60,000 nucleotides of DNA from NCBI GenBank assembly GCA_009760855.2, contig WPIO01000028.1:2409001-2469000 (forward strand), read 5' to 3'. Every line of letters starts with the position of its first letter. The stretch's first letter is position 1. Below are positions 24,561 to 57,289 of the stretch, piece after piece. The position numbers and the translations under genes are program-made. Under the pieces are notes generated by a model that searched no databases, was not told the origin of the DNA, and worked only from the letters and a program-made list of their open reading frames with translations. The stretch comes from Cristatella mucedo. Its lineage: Eukaryota > Bryozoa > Phylactolaemata > Cristatellidae.

Positions 24561-24779
24561 CTGTAAAGTAGGCAAAGTGAAGGTCGGCTCATTCAACTTG
24601 CTCATTTTAATACAGTGGTGGAAAAGTCTTAGCAGCTCTCAGCCTGTTGGCAATAAAGGATTGCCAACTGTAGGTCTTTAACGCACTACCAATCCCGTTA
24701 AGTGTGAGTGTCTTATTCCTGAGCTCAGACCCACAGGCTAATCCTTCTCTCTTAATCCTTCTCTCTGTTTGTGTCGGTG

Positions 24780-24992
24780 TTTATCTCTCTCTTTCTGTCT
24801 GTTTGTCTCTGACTTTTTTACTTGTTCTCTCTCTCTCACTAGCATTTGCTCACTCCCCTCACTCTCCCTACCTCGCTCGCTCACTCACTCACTCACTCAC
24901 TCACTCACTCACTCACTCACTCACTCACTCACTCACTCTCACTCTCACTCACTCACTCACTCACTCACTCACTCACTCACTCACTCTCTCTC

Positions 24993-25029
<37 letters not shown>

Positions 25030-25145
25030 ATGTGACTGTGTCTATCAGTCTGCCTGTACGTCGGTCTCCTGCTATCTCCTCTCTTATCTGTCTGTCTCTG
25101 TGTCTCACTATATGTGTCTCCATGTCTGTCTCCTTGTCTTTACTT
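24780..25145. repeat. (CACT)n/(CT)n compound tandem repeat
   Basis: A core of (CACT)n at about 24880-24990 grades into (CT)n to 25026, with CT- and TCTG-rich flanks on both sides. Confidence 0.95.
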
Positions 25146-25542
25146 TATCGGTAGTGTGAAGCCGTGACTCTCTTGGCGTTTCCTGTGTCACCAGTTCTAA
25201 GATGACGTTATAGCAGAAAGCAACTTGAGTCCCCCTCCATTCCTCGGCATGCACTTATCAGAACATGCATTTCATTTTATTTCTATTGATGCAGTTTCCC
25301 TTGGAATATTGTTGCTGCTTCAGATCTCCAACCCAGCATTCGGTTTTCTGGTCAGGCTGGTCTGTAAAGTGTATTTTCTGTTGAAAGTAAGAAAGCGAAT
25401 TGTGTGACTAGCCGACCCCCTAGATTCATCCAGGATTATGTCAAGGTTCTCTCCTCTTCTCTTACGTTATATCTGTCTGTATATCTCTCCTTGCCATTCC
25501 GTATATCTAGCTGTTTCTGTATCGATCTGTCTTTCTGTCTCT

Positions 25543-25701
25543 TAATATAATTTATTTGTATAGCAAGCTAAGAGAACTTAATCTCTATTCGGGCGATTCA
25601 CATTTGCCACAGGGCTAGAGCCCACGACCTCGGCCATCAAATACATTTACCTTGACCTCGGTCAGGGTGAGCACATTAACCACTGGGCCAAAACAGTGCT
25701 C
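25543..25701 (-). mobile_element. SINE-II variant with inter-box insert, minus
   Basis: Tail-side AATTTATTTGTATAGC, then CTCTATTCGGGCGATTCAC, the B-box region GGGCTAGAGCCCACGACC, and an insert ATCAAATACATTTACCTTGA before the A-box region. The same inter-box insert occurs in the copy at 17604-17757. Confidence 0.85.
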
Positions 25702-25837
25702 TTGGCCTCAACGTGGTTTTCTCTCTTGCTATTTCTTTATGTCTATGTTTCCGTCTATGTGTGCGCACGTGTGCGTGTGTCTGCCTCTCTATATCTCTCA
25801 TTTTCTCTCTACCTGAATACTACTAATAATAATAGTG

Positions 25838-25892
25838 TCAAATATATAAATAGCACTCACAAAGAAAAGGATTTCTATCCAGGCGCTTAGTG
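25838..25892 (-). mobile_element. SINE-II 3' fragment
   Basis: Only the tail is left: ATATAAATAGCACTCACAAA, then ATTTCTATCCAGGCGCTTA. The head is missing. Confidence 0.6.
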
Positions 25893-25901
25893 GTTTTCGA
25901 G

Positions 25902-25902
<1 letters not shown>

Positions 25903-25956
<54 letters not shown>

Positions 25957-25985
25957 CTCTATATATATATATATATATATATATC
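25903..25985. repeat. (CT)n-(TA)n compound microsatellite
   Basis: About 48 bp of CT repeats followed by about 34 bp of TA-rich repeats. Confidence 0.96.
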
Positions 25986-26328
25986 TGTTTTACAGTTCCC
26001 CAGGTCCTATTATCTTTTAAGACCTTGAGATATTCATGCTTGCTCAAACATCTAGTTTGGTTCAACGATATATTCGTTTTTTGCGTTTGGATTTTATGCT
26101 GTAACAGTTCGTTTTTCTTTGCCCATAATTAACGGCTTGGAAGTCGGTAGGGCTGGGCATGGGCATACTGTTGGGCGACCATATTTTTTCAATTAGATCA
26201 CGACTTGTGGACGCTGGACTCTGCGCACTCTCCCACCAGCTTCTGGTCACCATGTCTGACAGGATGTGTATGGCAACCTACCCTGCCTGCTGCTCCATTC
26301 TTATCGTTTCTGGTTTGCTTTGCTTCAG

Positions 26329-47317
<20,989 letters not shown>

Positions 47318-47738
47318 GCGGTGAAGCATTTCTGCCCTGCCTTAGTTAGCTATGGCTGAAATTGAGAACCTATTTTTGTATGATCGTTATACTGTATACA
47401 TTTAATTATAAAAGTGCATGTGTAATACTTGGATTTCACCCAGGTGTATTCGGGCTATGTACCTGCTATGTTGAATACCCGTTGGATGTGTGTGTGCGTG
47501 CATGCGTGCGTGTGGTGTGTACAGAGTAAGCTGTTTCGAATGCGGGCAAGCCCACTGAGCTGAACCGGCAGCTGCCAGGGCTGTTCCTTCCTGATTTCCG
47601 AAGGCAGTTGAATCAATGAGTTGCTAGCGTCTCTTGTGCCAACTGCTACCGAGACCTTTCGCCTAGCTTGGCAATCACCACAGCATAGAACCAGCCAAGG
47701 TTTTGTGCATCTGCATCGCAAAGCCAAGACGATTTTGC

Positions 47739-47744
47739 AATAAA
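47739..47744 (+). terminator. Candidate presenilin poly(A) signal
   Basis: AATAAA in GCAATAAATTTTC, 422 bp after the presenilin stop, a plausible 3' UTR length, and just before the long CT tract. Confidence 0.5.
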
Positions 47745-47784
47745 TTTTCAAGAAAAGAAGAGTGTTGCTTGCAGTAGTTCAAAT

Positions 47785-48210
<426 letters not shown>

Positions 48211-48549
48211 CTTTGACTAAGTAAGACGTATTTCCCTCCAGTCTGTTGTCCTGTGATGCTGTCTAACAGGCAAGTCAACTGCCTGAAATATATACAACGT
48301 TAAACTCACTAGTGTGTGGTGCAGAGCACTGAGTAAGTAGACGTGAACCTGGTAGCAGAAAAGGTTGCGCCTATGTTTGACGAAATCGGGCGACTGCGAA
48401 ATAAAAGTAAATTCTTCGCAATCACAATTAGAAGTCACCAGCTTGCAGGCTGGAAGTCTGAGTAATGCGTAGGGATGAAAAATTATAAAGAACCAGTATT
48501 AAGGTGCTCTACCAGATGAGGTCATAGTTCGGACGGAGAAATATAAATA

Positions 48550-48688
48550 TATATAATTCATTTGTATAGCGTCCCAAGAGAACTAAATCTCTATTCAGGC
48601 GCTTCACATGTGCCTCGGGGCTCGAGCCCATGACCTCAGCCAGACATTAGTCGGAGCGAGCACCTTAACCGCTGGACCAACCTAGCAG
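48550..48688 (-). mobile_element. SINE-II, minus
   Basis: TATATAATTCATTTGTATAG at the tail end, CTCTATTCAGGCGCTTCAC, GGGGCTCGAGCCCATGACC (B-box) and CACCTTAACCGCTGGACC (A-box, plus strand). Confidence 0.92.
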
Positions 48689-49021
48689 GAGATATATGGT
48701 GTATGAAGTCGTCATCGTAAGCAATGGCAGCCACCGAAATATGTGGTTGAATTTCAAAGGTAGTAGTCAATAAATACGCTCCTCGGGAGCTGCTCAGCCC
48801 GAGCAAACACTCCAATTTCCTTTCACTTGCTAGCATGTTTAGAAACGAGAGGTGCAGGCACGATGAGACTTGTATGCACCCATGCAGAAAAGGCGTATTA
48901 CTTTTTTTAATGTAGTCTGGTACTGTTTGCTGTTAATGCACATAAGATACTTGGGACTGCATTGTATAGCATTGACCAGTCAAAGTTGATAAGAACATAT
49001 TAATACAATATGGCTAAACCA

Positions 49022-49190
49022 ATGCTGTATTTATATAAAGCTGCCACATCCTTAAAGAGGATGCTGGATTTATATAGAACTACCACATCTCTTCTCTAAT
49101 TTGGATGGTGGATTTATAAAACTGGAGCATTCTTAAAATGATTGCTGCATTTAAATAATATATAAAAGCTACCACACCCTACTTGGGATA
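49022..49190. repeat. Diverged tandem repeat, four units of ~40 bp
   Basis: Each unit starts with a TGCTGxATTTATATA-like word followed by a variant of CTACCACATC and ends in a GGA- or TGA-type word: units begin near 49024, 49062, 49106 and 49141. Confidence 0.7.
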
Positions 49191-49439
49191 TCATCACATT
49201 AAGCAAACAATTTATCTTAACGATTATGGGAGTTGGAAACAATGCGATATCCGATAGCCTCTGCTGGCTTACTACTCGCAGTTTGCTAGCAGTATTTCCT
49301 CGCGAATGTTCGACGCCAAAAGAGTGCTTAGCGAGCATTACAAGTGGAGATCTATAGTGATATGATGTTGGTGCTATCGTGACCTGATATCAAGCAAAAA
49401 CAGGGCTAATATATGGCCAAATCCCGATGCTTTTTCTGG

Positions 49440-49640
49440 TCACTGCAGCAGACAAGATGAAGCACCGGCGTTTGGCCCATTTCTGGACATGCTGCTCATC
49501 TGAATCTCGCATATTGCATCCAGCCAGCGTGCTTTCTCGGCGGCAGAAGAGGCGATAAAATAGTGAACTCTTTTGGATCCAGCTGGCTTAATGGAAAACC
49601 CGTGCTCTCCGCCAACGGTCGTGTCTTCTATCACGGCGTT
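49440..49640 (-). CDS. PH-domain protein, terminal exon
   Basis: Encodes NAVIEDTTVGGEHGFSIKPA, GSKRVHYFIASSAAEKARWL, DAICEIQMSS, then a 16-residue Ser/Asn/Ala-rich end and TGA. AAEKARWLDAI is the C-terminal PH helix with its invariant Trp. The acceptor (minus strand) is TTCACCTGCAG. Confidence 0.85.
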   Translation of the reverse strand, partial: NAVIEDTTVGGEHGFSIKPAGSKRVHYFIASSAAEKARWLDAICEIQMSSMSRNGPNAGASSCLLQ

Positions 49641-52600
49641 CTGCAGGTGAATTTGTTTGACAGGAGCATCCTACAACACGCGTTAAAAATCCTCAAAAGC
49701 ACTTACACCGAACGCTTGGTCGAGCGACTTGGTAGGACTCCACATGCTACAACCGTAAGCTGAAGCATGAATCAAGACAAGCAAATGTACGCTGATACCG
49801 CACAAGCAGTGCAAGTGCCTCCAAGACTATCTTAATGCACTTATTTGTGTCTTTGCTGACTCTAGTTTCTACTGGTCTAGCCATGTATGCACAGATCCAC
49901 GCTGGCGTCCGTAATCGCTCAATAGTTGGAAGCATTTTTATTACAGGATACTTCGAAAATTTGACGATCGCTTACGAGCTACTCCCTGCTAGGTACATGT
50001 ATTGATTTATTCGAGTCGAATCGAGGGAGCCTGTGAGGTATTGGTCAAGCATTCATCACATTGGCAGCCATTGGCCTAATTAAGGCTAGTCGAGACCGAT
50101 GTCGACGATGAGTGATAGTGAAGTGCACAATGAAGACGCCCAAATTTTGTTAGACAGCGCGTAGCCTAATTGTTTCATATCGAGCTCAAACCCCTTATTA
50201 AGCAATTGGCATTTTTATGTGTAACTATGAACAGCAGGATCTTTTTGACATAGTTCACTGGAAGTAATCACAGTCGCTCAACCATTATGGAAGCTCAAGC
50301 CGTTGTGCTAGACCTTACTACAAGTCATCCCCTGTAGGTCGCAATGGCCCGAGTCGGAGCGTGAGCAGCATCGTCTTCAGGTGATGATAAATATTCATCT
50401 CGACTGCTCATTAGTCATTAGCCTTGTTGATAAACCTAATTCCACGCTCGGCATAATCAGAATCTCGGTTTTGCTACTGATTTGAATATTGGAAAATTAT
50501 TTCTATTTGCCCCTGATCTTCTCGTATTTAGTCTCGGAGCTTACCAAGATCGTGCTTTCGAGCAGCTCTTTTAACATGGCCACCAAGTAATTTTGCTACA
50601 CGCTAAGGGCGCCAGCTGAACTGATCTGCTAGTCCGGGAACCAGCCTTCTGGCAAGAATTTTCGGCCATTTGACGTTCTTCCCGCAATGACTTAAATACT
50701 GTGCCAGCGTAATGCATATCCTTCGTTCACAGCTAGCGGACAAGATTTCTTGTAAGTAATTGAGCCACTTGGTGAGATACTAGCGCTCAGATGCTTTCCA
50801 CTTGCTTAATGTCTATCATACCTGCTCTTTTGGATTATTATGGTACGATTCGCTTTTCCTCATTTGTGTTAATTGTGTGACGATAGAATAGGTCTGTCTT
50901 CTTCATGCACACCATTTTTTTTATTAGATCAGCGGATGAATTGCATAAAGAAAACCATTTATACTTTCGTTCCTGACATCAAGCTTTCACTTCGCCTTAC
51001 TCGCATCCCAAACATGAAAGGGGTTCTGGGAACATGGAGTATGCCAACGCGATGTAGCAACTTTAACCCAAGTGTTTCAGTCACTAACTACTAGAACAAC
51101 CGAAAGATGTGGATGTTCGTGCGAAACGACTCACTGTTTTAGACCCGAATCAAGAAACGAATGCTCTTTCAACCCTGTGCAACAAACATCCAGTTTGTAC
51201 AAAGCATCGCACTTCTGCACTGACTTCTCATCAATCAGCGTACCGACTTCAAGATAGACAGAGATTGAGTTCTCTGAGGCCGCGATATCAAATTTATTAT
51301 TATTCTTATTATTAGTATTCAGTCACTCCAGCTTAGGTCCATCCATCTCTTCACACCGGGTTAAGCGCAGGCTTGAACGTCGTTTCAAGAAATTGGGGTA
51401 TGATGCAGATCTAGTCAATTTCACAGACTTCCTTCGAGTTTACACCCAGAAGCTTAAAAAGCCAGGGCTTCTTTTTTCACTCGAAAAATGAAATCCTGCT
51501 AGTCGGACACAAAACAGATTTATAAGACAGTAAACAATTTACTGGCAAATGCTGAGAGGTCTGACTCCCCAGATAATAACGGCTCAGCCGAAAAGTTTCC
51601 AGCCTTCTTTACTGAAAAATTGTGCACATTCGTGCCTCCATAAAGCCCCCTCCGACTAAAGCAATTTCGGAATCGCAATCTGTGACCCTCATCCTTAAAA
51701 GGCTTTCCGAGGTTTCTGCATGCGATGTGGCTACCTTAATAAAGTCTAGTAAAAAGAGCTCGTCTCCTGAAGACCCTACACCATCATCTCTGTGGTCTTC
51801 ACTTGCAGACCAACTTAGCCCTGCCATAACCGAGATTTTAAATGCTTCTTTGGGAAAAGGGGTCGCCCCAAGTCCTTCAAATCGGCAATCGTTAGACTCA
51901 TACTTAAAAAGCTTGGATTAGAGACAGAGGTCCTTGCAAACTATCGCCCAGTTTACCTTCTTCCTTTCTTGTCAAAGATCCTTGAAATAATGGTTGCTAG
52001 CAGCTGGCTGAACATATTGAAAAGAATGAAATGCCAGGTACATTTCAATCACAAATCATGAGACAGCACTCCACTGAAATGGCCCTCCTCCGTGTTAGCA
52101 ATGACATTCTACGTGGCAATGGTGACGGGAATGTCACTGCCCTAGCTCTTCTAGATCTGACTGCTGCCTTCGACACCATAGATCGCGATGTTCTACTTGA
52201 ACGATTAAGAACAACGATCGGTCTGGCAGACGAAGCACTAGCGTGGTTTAAATCGTACTTGTCCGATCGTGTTCAATCTGTGTCGTGTAGGGTCAGGTCT
52301 CACATACGGCACGGGTCACCTGCGGAGTCCCTAAAGGGTCTGTACTCGGTCCCTTGCTGTTCTCCATCTATACTCAACCTCTGGGAAAAGTGATTAAGGC
52401 ACATGGAATAGGATATCACTTTTATGCTAACAATACTCAGCGGTATTTGTCATTCAAACCGTCAGAATCTGCTGCAGGAACTGATAAACGGAATGCTTGC
52501 TTTGCCGACATTCGACCCTGGATGTCGGAAAACTTCTTGAAACTAAATGACGATAAAACCGTATTGCTGCTCATAGATCATCCTAAGCATGTGGCTAGAT

Positions 52601-53876
52601 TAAAAGGTTTTGCTGTTCTAATAGGTGATGGTATTGCGCGACCGTCACCACGTGCTTGAAATTTAGGTGTCGTTTTTGACAGCTGTCTCAATTTTAAAAG
52701 CTTGACTCAGAAGAAAACTTCTATAGCTAGCCATCTCTTCCGATACCTATCCGAGATCACCAGCTATATTCCACAGTGGCTTGCAAAAAATTTAACTAGC
52801 TCCTTAGTTCTGTCTCGGCTTGATTATTGTAATTTCCTTTTGGCTGGGCTACAAAAGAAAACAACTAGTCCACTGCAGCCGACTATGAATATGGCTGCAA
52901 GGCTAGTCTTCAAGTCCCAGAGGTTTGAGCACGTGTCTCCTTTGCTAAAAGAGCTAGGATGGATGCCGGTTGATCAACGGATACAGGGTCAAGTTCTTAC
53001 ACTGACCCACAAGGCTCGCTCCGGCTTGGCTCATTCGTACCTAGCTGAACTGCTGCACTAGTTTCATCTCTTCGCACCCTCAGGTCCTGTGTGGACAATA
53101 CATTAGCTGTTCCATTCCTCCACTTAAAGACCGTTGGCGACAGAAGCTATCGCTCTGCAGGTCCTAGGCTGTGGAACTCGCTTCCACAATTCTTACGGAA
53201 AGGCAACTAATTTTCTGCTGCCGACCATGGTTCATACTTTCCAGCAGTCCTGAGCTGGTACTTCCATGCTACTCACTACCTCAACTGCTCTCCTGACTCT
53301 GCAATGCTTCTCACTTTGTCTTTGTTGCATGAGACGAAGTCTGTTGGCAACCGAATGTGTACCGAAAGCCGCTTAGACTGTGAGTGCGCTATAAAAAAAA
53401 CTCTCCCGCATAACACCTACATAGTCTGTATGGGTTTGTGGAGCTACAGACGGAGATACATTACATTACACCGACCTACCTATCTGAACTATTTCCTAAT
53501 CGGGCCTTCCGTCGCATCACTCGCTCTTCTAAAAGAGATTGTTTTGAAGTCTGGCAGCCAAGGATAAAGCAAAGCATTCAAATAAGAAAGTGGTGGGTAG
53601 ATGCAGCAGTCTTTGATGTGGCACTTCGAAATGTTGGGACTGTGAAAGATATCATACTTCAGCGTCGGTTGGCCAACACACGCGTTTACATTTACAACGG
53701 AATGTCCTCACCTCACTCTGATTATGATAATGCAACGAATCGTTTACCAAGCTGATCTTCGTTTTCTTAAACCCTTTTGTGACTTTTCCCTTCTTCTTTA
53801 TCCAGCCACTGGTCTCGCCGCTGTCGTTAGACACACCGGCCGAAATGCCGGCTGATGTCACGGCGGTGTCCGCCAT
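49440..53876 (-). CDS. Small PH-domain protein, two exons seen
   Basis: The exons at 53876-53712 and 49640-49440 (minus strand, both phase 0 at the junction) encode the start and end of a pleckstrin-homology domain. Joined directly they give 121 residues. Compared with ordinary PH domains (about 100 residues) the middle, from the third strand on, looks about 10-20 residues short, so one small in-frame exon may lie in the 4.1-kb intron. PH domains bind phosphoinositides or proteins at membranes. I cannot name the protein. The intron holds a 2.1-kb LINE-B on the opposite strand. Transcription would converge with presenilin. Confidence 0.72.
49643..51224. other. PH-gene intron, no element recognised
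   Basis: No repeat or exon was recognised by eye. A short missing PH exon could be here on the minus strand. Confidence 0.4.
51225..51312 (+). mobile_element. LINE-A copy 16, tail fragment
   Basis: CGACTTCAAGATAGACAGAG, then ATTGAGTTCTCTGAGG and (ATT)n. An internal deletion joins the coding word for DFK directly to the tail hairpin. Confidence 0.8.
51358..53470 (+). mobile_element. LINE-B copy, linker to 3' end, plus
   Basis: RLERRFKKLGYDADLV, FTEKLCTFVP-like, RASIKPPPTKAISESQSVTL, then RT with ALLDLTAAFDTIDRDVLLER and HFYANNTQRYLSFKPSES (YADD changed to YANN), LVLSRLDYCNFLLAGLQKKT, HVSPLLKELGWMPVDQRIQ, LWNSLPQFLR, 3' UTR and a TACATTACATTACA end at 53457-53470. Broken by stops and frameshifts. 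Confidence 0.92.
53712..53876 (-). CDS. PH-domain protein, start exon
   Basis: Starts ATG in AACATGGCG (good context), encodes MADTAVTSAGISAGVSNDSG, ETSGWIKKKGKVTKGFKKTK, ISLVNDSLHYHNQSE. SGWIKKKGKVTKGFKK is the first strand of a PH domain. Donor GAG|GTGAGG; a second GTGAGG four bases upstream is an alternative but would break phase. The frame stays open upstream, but the sequence there is not PH-like. Confidence 0.82.
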
Positions 53877-54523
53877 GTTGTTGTTAGGGAAGCGTGAGTG
53901 AGCTTTGCTATTGGAGGGGGATTGAGGCATGCCCTCCCTACAAGGCTGCCATGTCGTCGCGATTTGGCTGGGTACGCCCTCGCGAAGGAGGCTGTCGGTG
54001 CAAAAGATAAGGACAGCTATGACGACAGCTTCAAAGACGGCGTTTGAAAACACTTGACAGCAATACAGTTTAGAGCCTAAAGAAATGGCTAAGACGAACA
54101 TTGACAAATACCACCGGTATGCAGGTGACACTCAGCTGTACCTTGCTTCGATCCCTAGCAGCCCTCCTGCACGTCAAATTCTATCAACTCCCTTGCTGAA
54201 TGTTTTGATGAAATCCACACATGGATGGCAGCAAACTATCTACCTTTGCTTTGATCCCTCCCAACCTTCAAGAACCTCAAATTCTCTCAACTCACTTGCT
54301 GCATGTATTGATGACATCCACACATGGATGGCAGCAATTTTCTTAAACTAAACGATGATAAAACTGACTTATTAGTTATGGGAAAACCCAGTGTGATTCT
54401 CAAATTGGAAAGGCTGCCGCTCAAAATTAACTCTGTCAGCATTTCTCCTGTTGAATCAGCTCGAAATCTAGGTGTCATGTTCCAAGGTGACCTCTCGTTA
54501 GACGACCACATCAGCTCCACAAT

Positions 54524-55760
54524 TGTAGCGCCCTGCTGGCCTTGGCTGAATTTTAGCGCGAGCAAGAGCTGTTCGGCGGCGGGCTAAAGCCCCTTTGTCC
54601 TGGAGCAGTGAGCCAGAGAGGAGCGTCAGTGTGGTTAGAGAGGAAGCGCTTAAGAGCAAGCCAGGAAGCTCTGAGACGAGCGGTGGCGATTCGGCCTTTA
54701 GAATCGGTCCTATACCCGCAGAAGCTGCTGATAGATGTTGGCTGGCCTGTCAACCTCCGCCTTCACTCGTTCCAAGAAAGAATCGTCTGGAACCCATTCG
54801 CCATTCAAGTTGGACTGAGGTGCCCTTCCAATGGCCTGGGGACGGTATTAATTCCTCACCGTAATGCGCCAAGGTGTCGGGCCCAATACCACCAAGCTCC
54901 TGCCCCATTGTGCCAGCTAAGTATTTAAAAGTCGAGCGACGCTCGCTCTTGGTGTCTTTGGTCTCTCCTGGTCTTCTGTCCGGCTCAGCGCTTCGACGCC
55001 GTCGGGCTCATTTCTCTGAAAGCGAGGGAGGGCGGGCTGTCCGCCGACGATGGACGGAACAGGACAAGACAGCGGTAGGAGGATTCGGTGGACTCCACCG
55101 AATACGGTCGTATCGCGCCCGAGCTGGCATTTTGTGTTTCTTTTGTGTTTTGTGTGTGCGCGCTAGCACTTGGTCTCGGCATAAGGATTTGCCGGTGCGA
55201 GCTAGACGTAGTTGGCATGTGTGGAGTCCTAGTTCTCCGGTTAGGGTTTAGGCTCTGGTTCGGGCTCCGTCTATTTGGGTCGTTTCCCATTATACACGTA
55301 AGTAGCCCCAGTGTGGAGAAGTATTTCCTCCGCAAGAGTGCTTGAGGTGGCGTGTGTGGAGTATTCCTGCCGCACTGGTGGAAACCGAGTCCTAGTTCTC
55401 CGGTTAGGGTTTGGGCTCCGGTTCGCGCTCAGTGTGGAGAAGTATTCCCTCCGCAAGAGTGTTGGTGCTGTTGAGAACGTGCGAGGAGTGTGGAGATAAA
55501 GCTGAACTAGACGCGCAGCGACTTTGTTCGCTTGCGAATAAAGTTCAGTAAAATCCCCAATTTGTGTGTCTCGCTTTCCAATTCACGCCACGGATTCACG
55601 ACCCCCCTTTAGTAACGGTAAGCAGGTCGGCGCCAGAAACGCTCGTTTCGTGGCGGCCAGCTTATTGCGCGTAGGCGCACACCGAACGGCAGTAGGCGCT
55701 AGGTTTCGCCGCCAGGTAAGCGGCAGGTCAAGTCTACTCCGCCGAGCCTTCGGCGTTACA
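54524..55760 (+). mobile_element. Apparent solo LTR, 1237 bp, with 4-bp target duplication
   Basis: Begins TGTAGCGCC and ends GGCGTTACA, imperfect inverted repeats starting TG and ending CA. CAAT flanks both sides (54520-54523 and 55761-55764), and the LINE-A sequence reads through perfectly when the insert is removed. A TATA-like TATTTAAA at 54922 and an AATAAA at 55547 are in the order expected of U3-R-U5. It carries an internal repeat: CCTAGTTCTCCGGTTAGGG and GTGTGGAGAAGTATT each occur twice (55220-55360 and 55385-55470). No coding. Most likely a Ty3/gypsy-like solo LTR; a non-autonomous DNA element is the alternative. Confidence 0.85.
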
Positions 55761-56360
55761 CAATCAAGTCTGCCTACTTTCAGCTACATAACATTGCTAA
55801 AATTCGGGCTTGTTTAGATAAGGATACCACGTATAAGTTGGTCCATGCATTTGTGACATCCCGTCTTGACTTCTGTAACTCACTGCTTGCTGGCCTACCG
55901 GTATGTGCAATGTGGCGATTACAGCTGGTGCAAAACTCTGTAGCTAGGCTTGTCTGTCGTGAGTGTCGCAGTTGCCACATCTCACCGCTTCTCGAAAAAC
56001 CTGGGCTGGCTCCCACTCAAGCAGTGCATCCACTTCAAGGTTTTGTCACTCCCTTTTAGGTCCGTTCATTCTTTGGCTCCAGCCTACCTATTAGATTTAA
56101 TCCCCATCGTGCTAAATATCGTACCACCTGCTTTTCGGAATCTAACTGTTTACCTAAATCAGGTGCAAATCTCAAATCCTTTGAGATCGTTTGCTCCCAA
56201 AGCCAGGAATTCACTCCCGACTTGTGTCACGATATCTCCTGACTTGTCCACATCTAAAAAGGAACAAAAAACGCATCGACTTATCAGCATTTAGTGGATC
56301 CTTGTGATTCGTCCTTTGTGTGCTTATGCGTGCAGATACTGTGCATGCTGCCACTAACCG

Positions 56361-56427
56361 AAATAATAATAATAGTAATACACTTGATAAAACGCCCTCA
56401 GAGAACTCAATCTCTTTCTATGAGCTT
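56361..56427 (-). mobile_element. LINE-A 3'-tail fragment nested in LINE-A, opposite strand
   Basis: 67 bp: (AAT)n, then ACACTTGATAAAACGCCC and CTCAGAGAACTCAATCTC, the reverse of the LINE-A tail, sitting inside the 3' UTR of copy 17 between CCACTAACC and TTGCATGCTGAC. Confidence 0.85.
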
Positions 56428-56921
56428 CCTTGCATGCTGACACTGCATGTCACCCCTGACCTTGTTATTCTTGTTGATTATAGTGTTTGGTACCACTAGC
56501 CGTTAGATCGAGTTTCCTTTGCAGGAAATGTAAAGTGCCTAGAAAGAAATTGAGTTCTCTGAGGGCGCTATAAAACATGCATAATTATTTGTATTATAAC
56601 CGATCATGGTTGTGCTAGGTTTCCCTTATTATTCCGGCCGTGTGCGACCCTAATTTAAGCAATTGCAGCGTCGGTATGCTACCTTATTCATGATTAATAA
56701 ATTGCATTTACTTGGTGCCCGTGATATTATAATTAATGGTTAGATTGTAGGGGCTCGCATATGCAATGACGGCGCGACTAAGAACGATGAAAGACGCCCC
56801 TCCCACCCCAAACAAGAGTTATGGGCTTGACGACGACGGCCGTACTTTACGCGGGCGGCGAGCGTACATACCGGTTTCTCAGCCGTCGTGTAGGCCGCTC
56901 CAGAGCTCGAGAAGAGATGCG

Positions 56922-57020
56922 AGAGAGAGAGAGAGAGGGGGAGAGAGAGATAGAGACAGAGACAGAGAGACACACACACACAGAGAAAGAGAGAGAGAGC
57001 GAGAGAGAGAAAGAGGGGAG
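56922..57020. repeat. (GA)n-rich microsatellite
   Basis: Imperfect GA repeat with a CACACACACACA run near 56972. Confidence 0.95.
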
Positions 57021-57289
57021 AGTGCGAGCGGTCCAACGCACAAACAGAAAGTTTTTAACGGCCGCGCTGCAGGGTCAGATGACCGCACTTTGCAAATAAA
57101 TCGAGCTTAGTCAGCAGACACGACCCGACTGCAGTGCCTGATGAACCGAATCCCGACGCGTCTGTTGGCAAGGCAGATTGGTGTCAGTCCGGCTGGGGGG
57201 AATAACATTGCTTCGAATCCGCGGCCACTAGGTGGGATAAAAGCCCAAGAAATATAATAAACGAAGTCCGTTTGACTAGCGTCCGTCAG

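Larger units (their letters stand above)
22936..26328 (+). other. GC- and microsatellite-rich region upstream of presenilin
   Basis: No supported coding exon. The part at 23030-24380 is GC-rich and could hold the presenilin promoter and 5' UTR. A strong donor-like GGGTAAGTG lies at 24372-24380, just before an ATG at 24384 (GTCATGGCG), but I could not link either to the phase of the first presenilin exon seen. Microsatellites and two SINE-II copies fill the rest. Confidence 0.35.
54110..56595 (+). mobile_element. LINE-A copy 17, split by a solo LTR
   Basis: RT palm at 54125-54340 (DTQLYL, then a second tandem copy with IYLCFDPSQPSRTSNSLNSL), KLNDDKTDLLVMGKPSVI, ESARNLGVMFQGDLSLDDHI to 54523. 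It resumes at 55761 with KSAYFQLHNIAKIRACLDKD, SRLDFCNSLLAGLPVCAM, then a decayed C-terminus, 3' UTR and short end near 56590. A reversed LINE-A tail is nested at 56361-56427. Confidence 0.92.

Noticed and set aside
24846-25154. Long open frames made of Ser/Leu/His repeats over CT and CACT tracts
   Set aside because: They only translate microsatellites and appear in several frames and both strands; the same holds for 22310-22618, 36524-36916 and 47748-48278.
26205-26328. Extension of the first presenilin exon upstream in frame
   Set aside because: The frame is open but has no ATG, and a good acceptor (TTTGCTTCAG) at 26328 gives an exon phase that fits a split codon.
55220-55440. Telomere-like TTAGGG
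   Set aside because: Single TTAGGG words only, part of the duplicated LTR segment; there is no (TTAGGG)n array.
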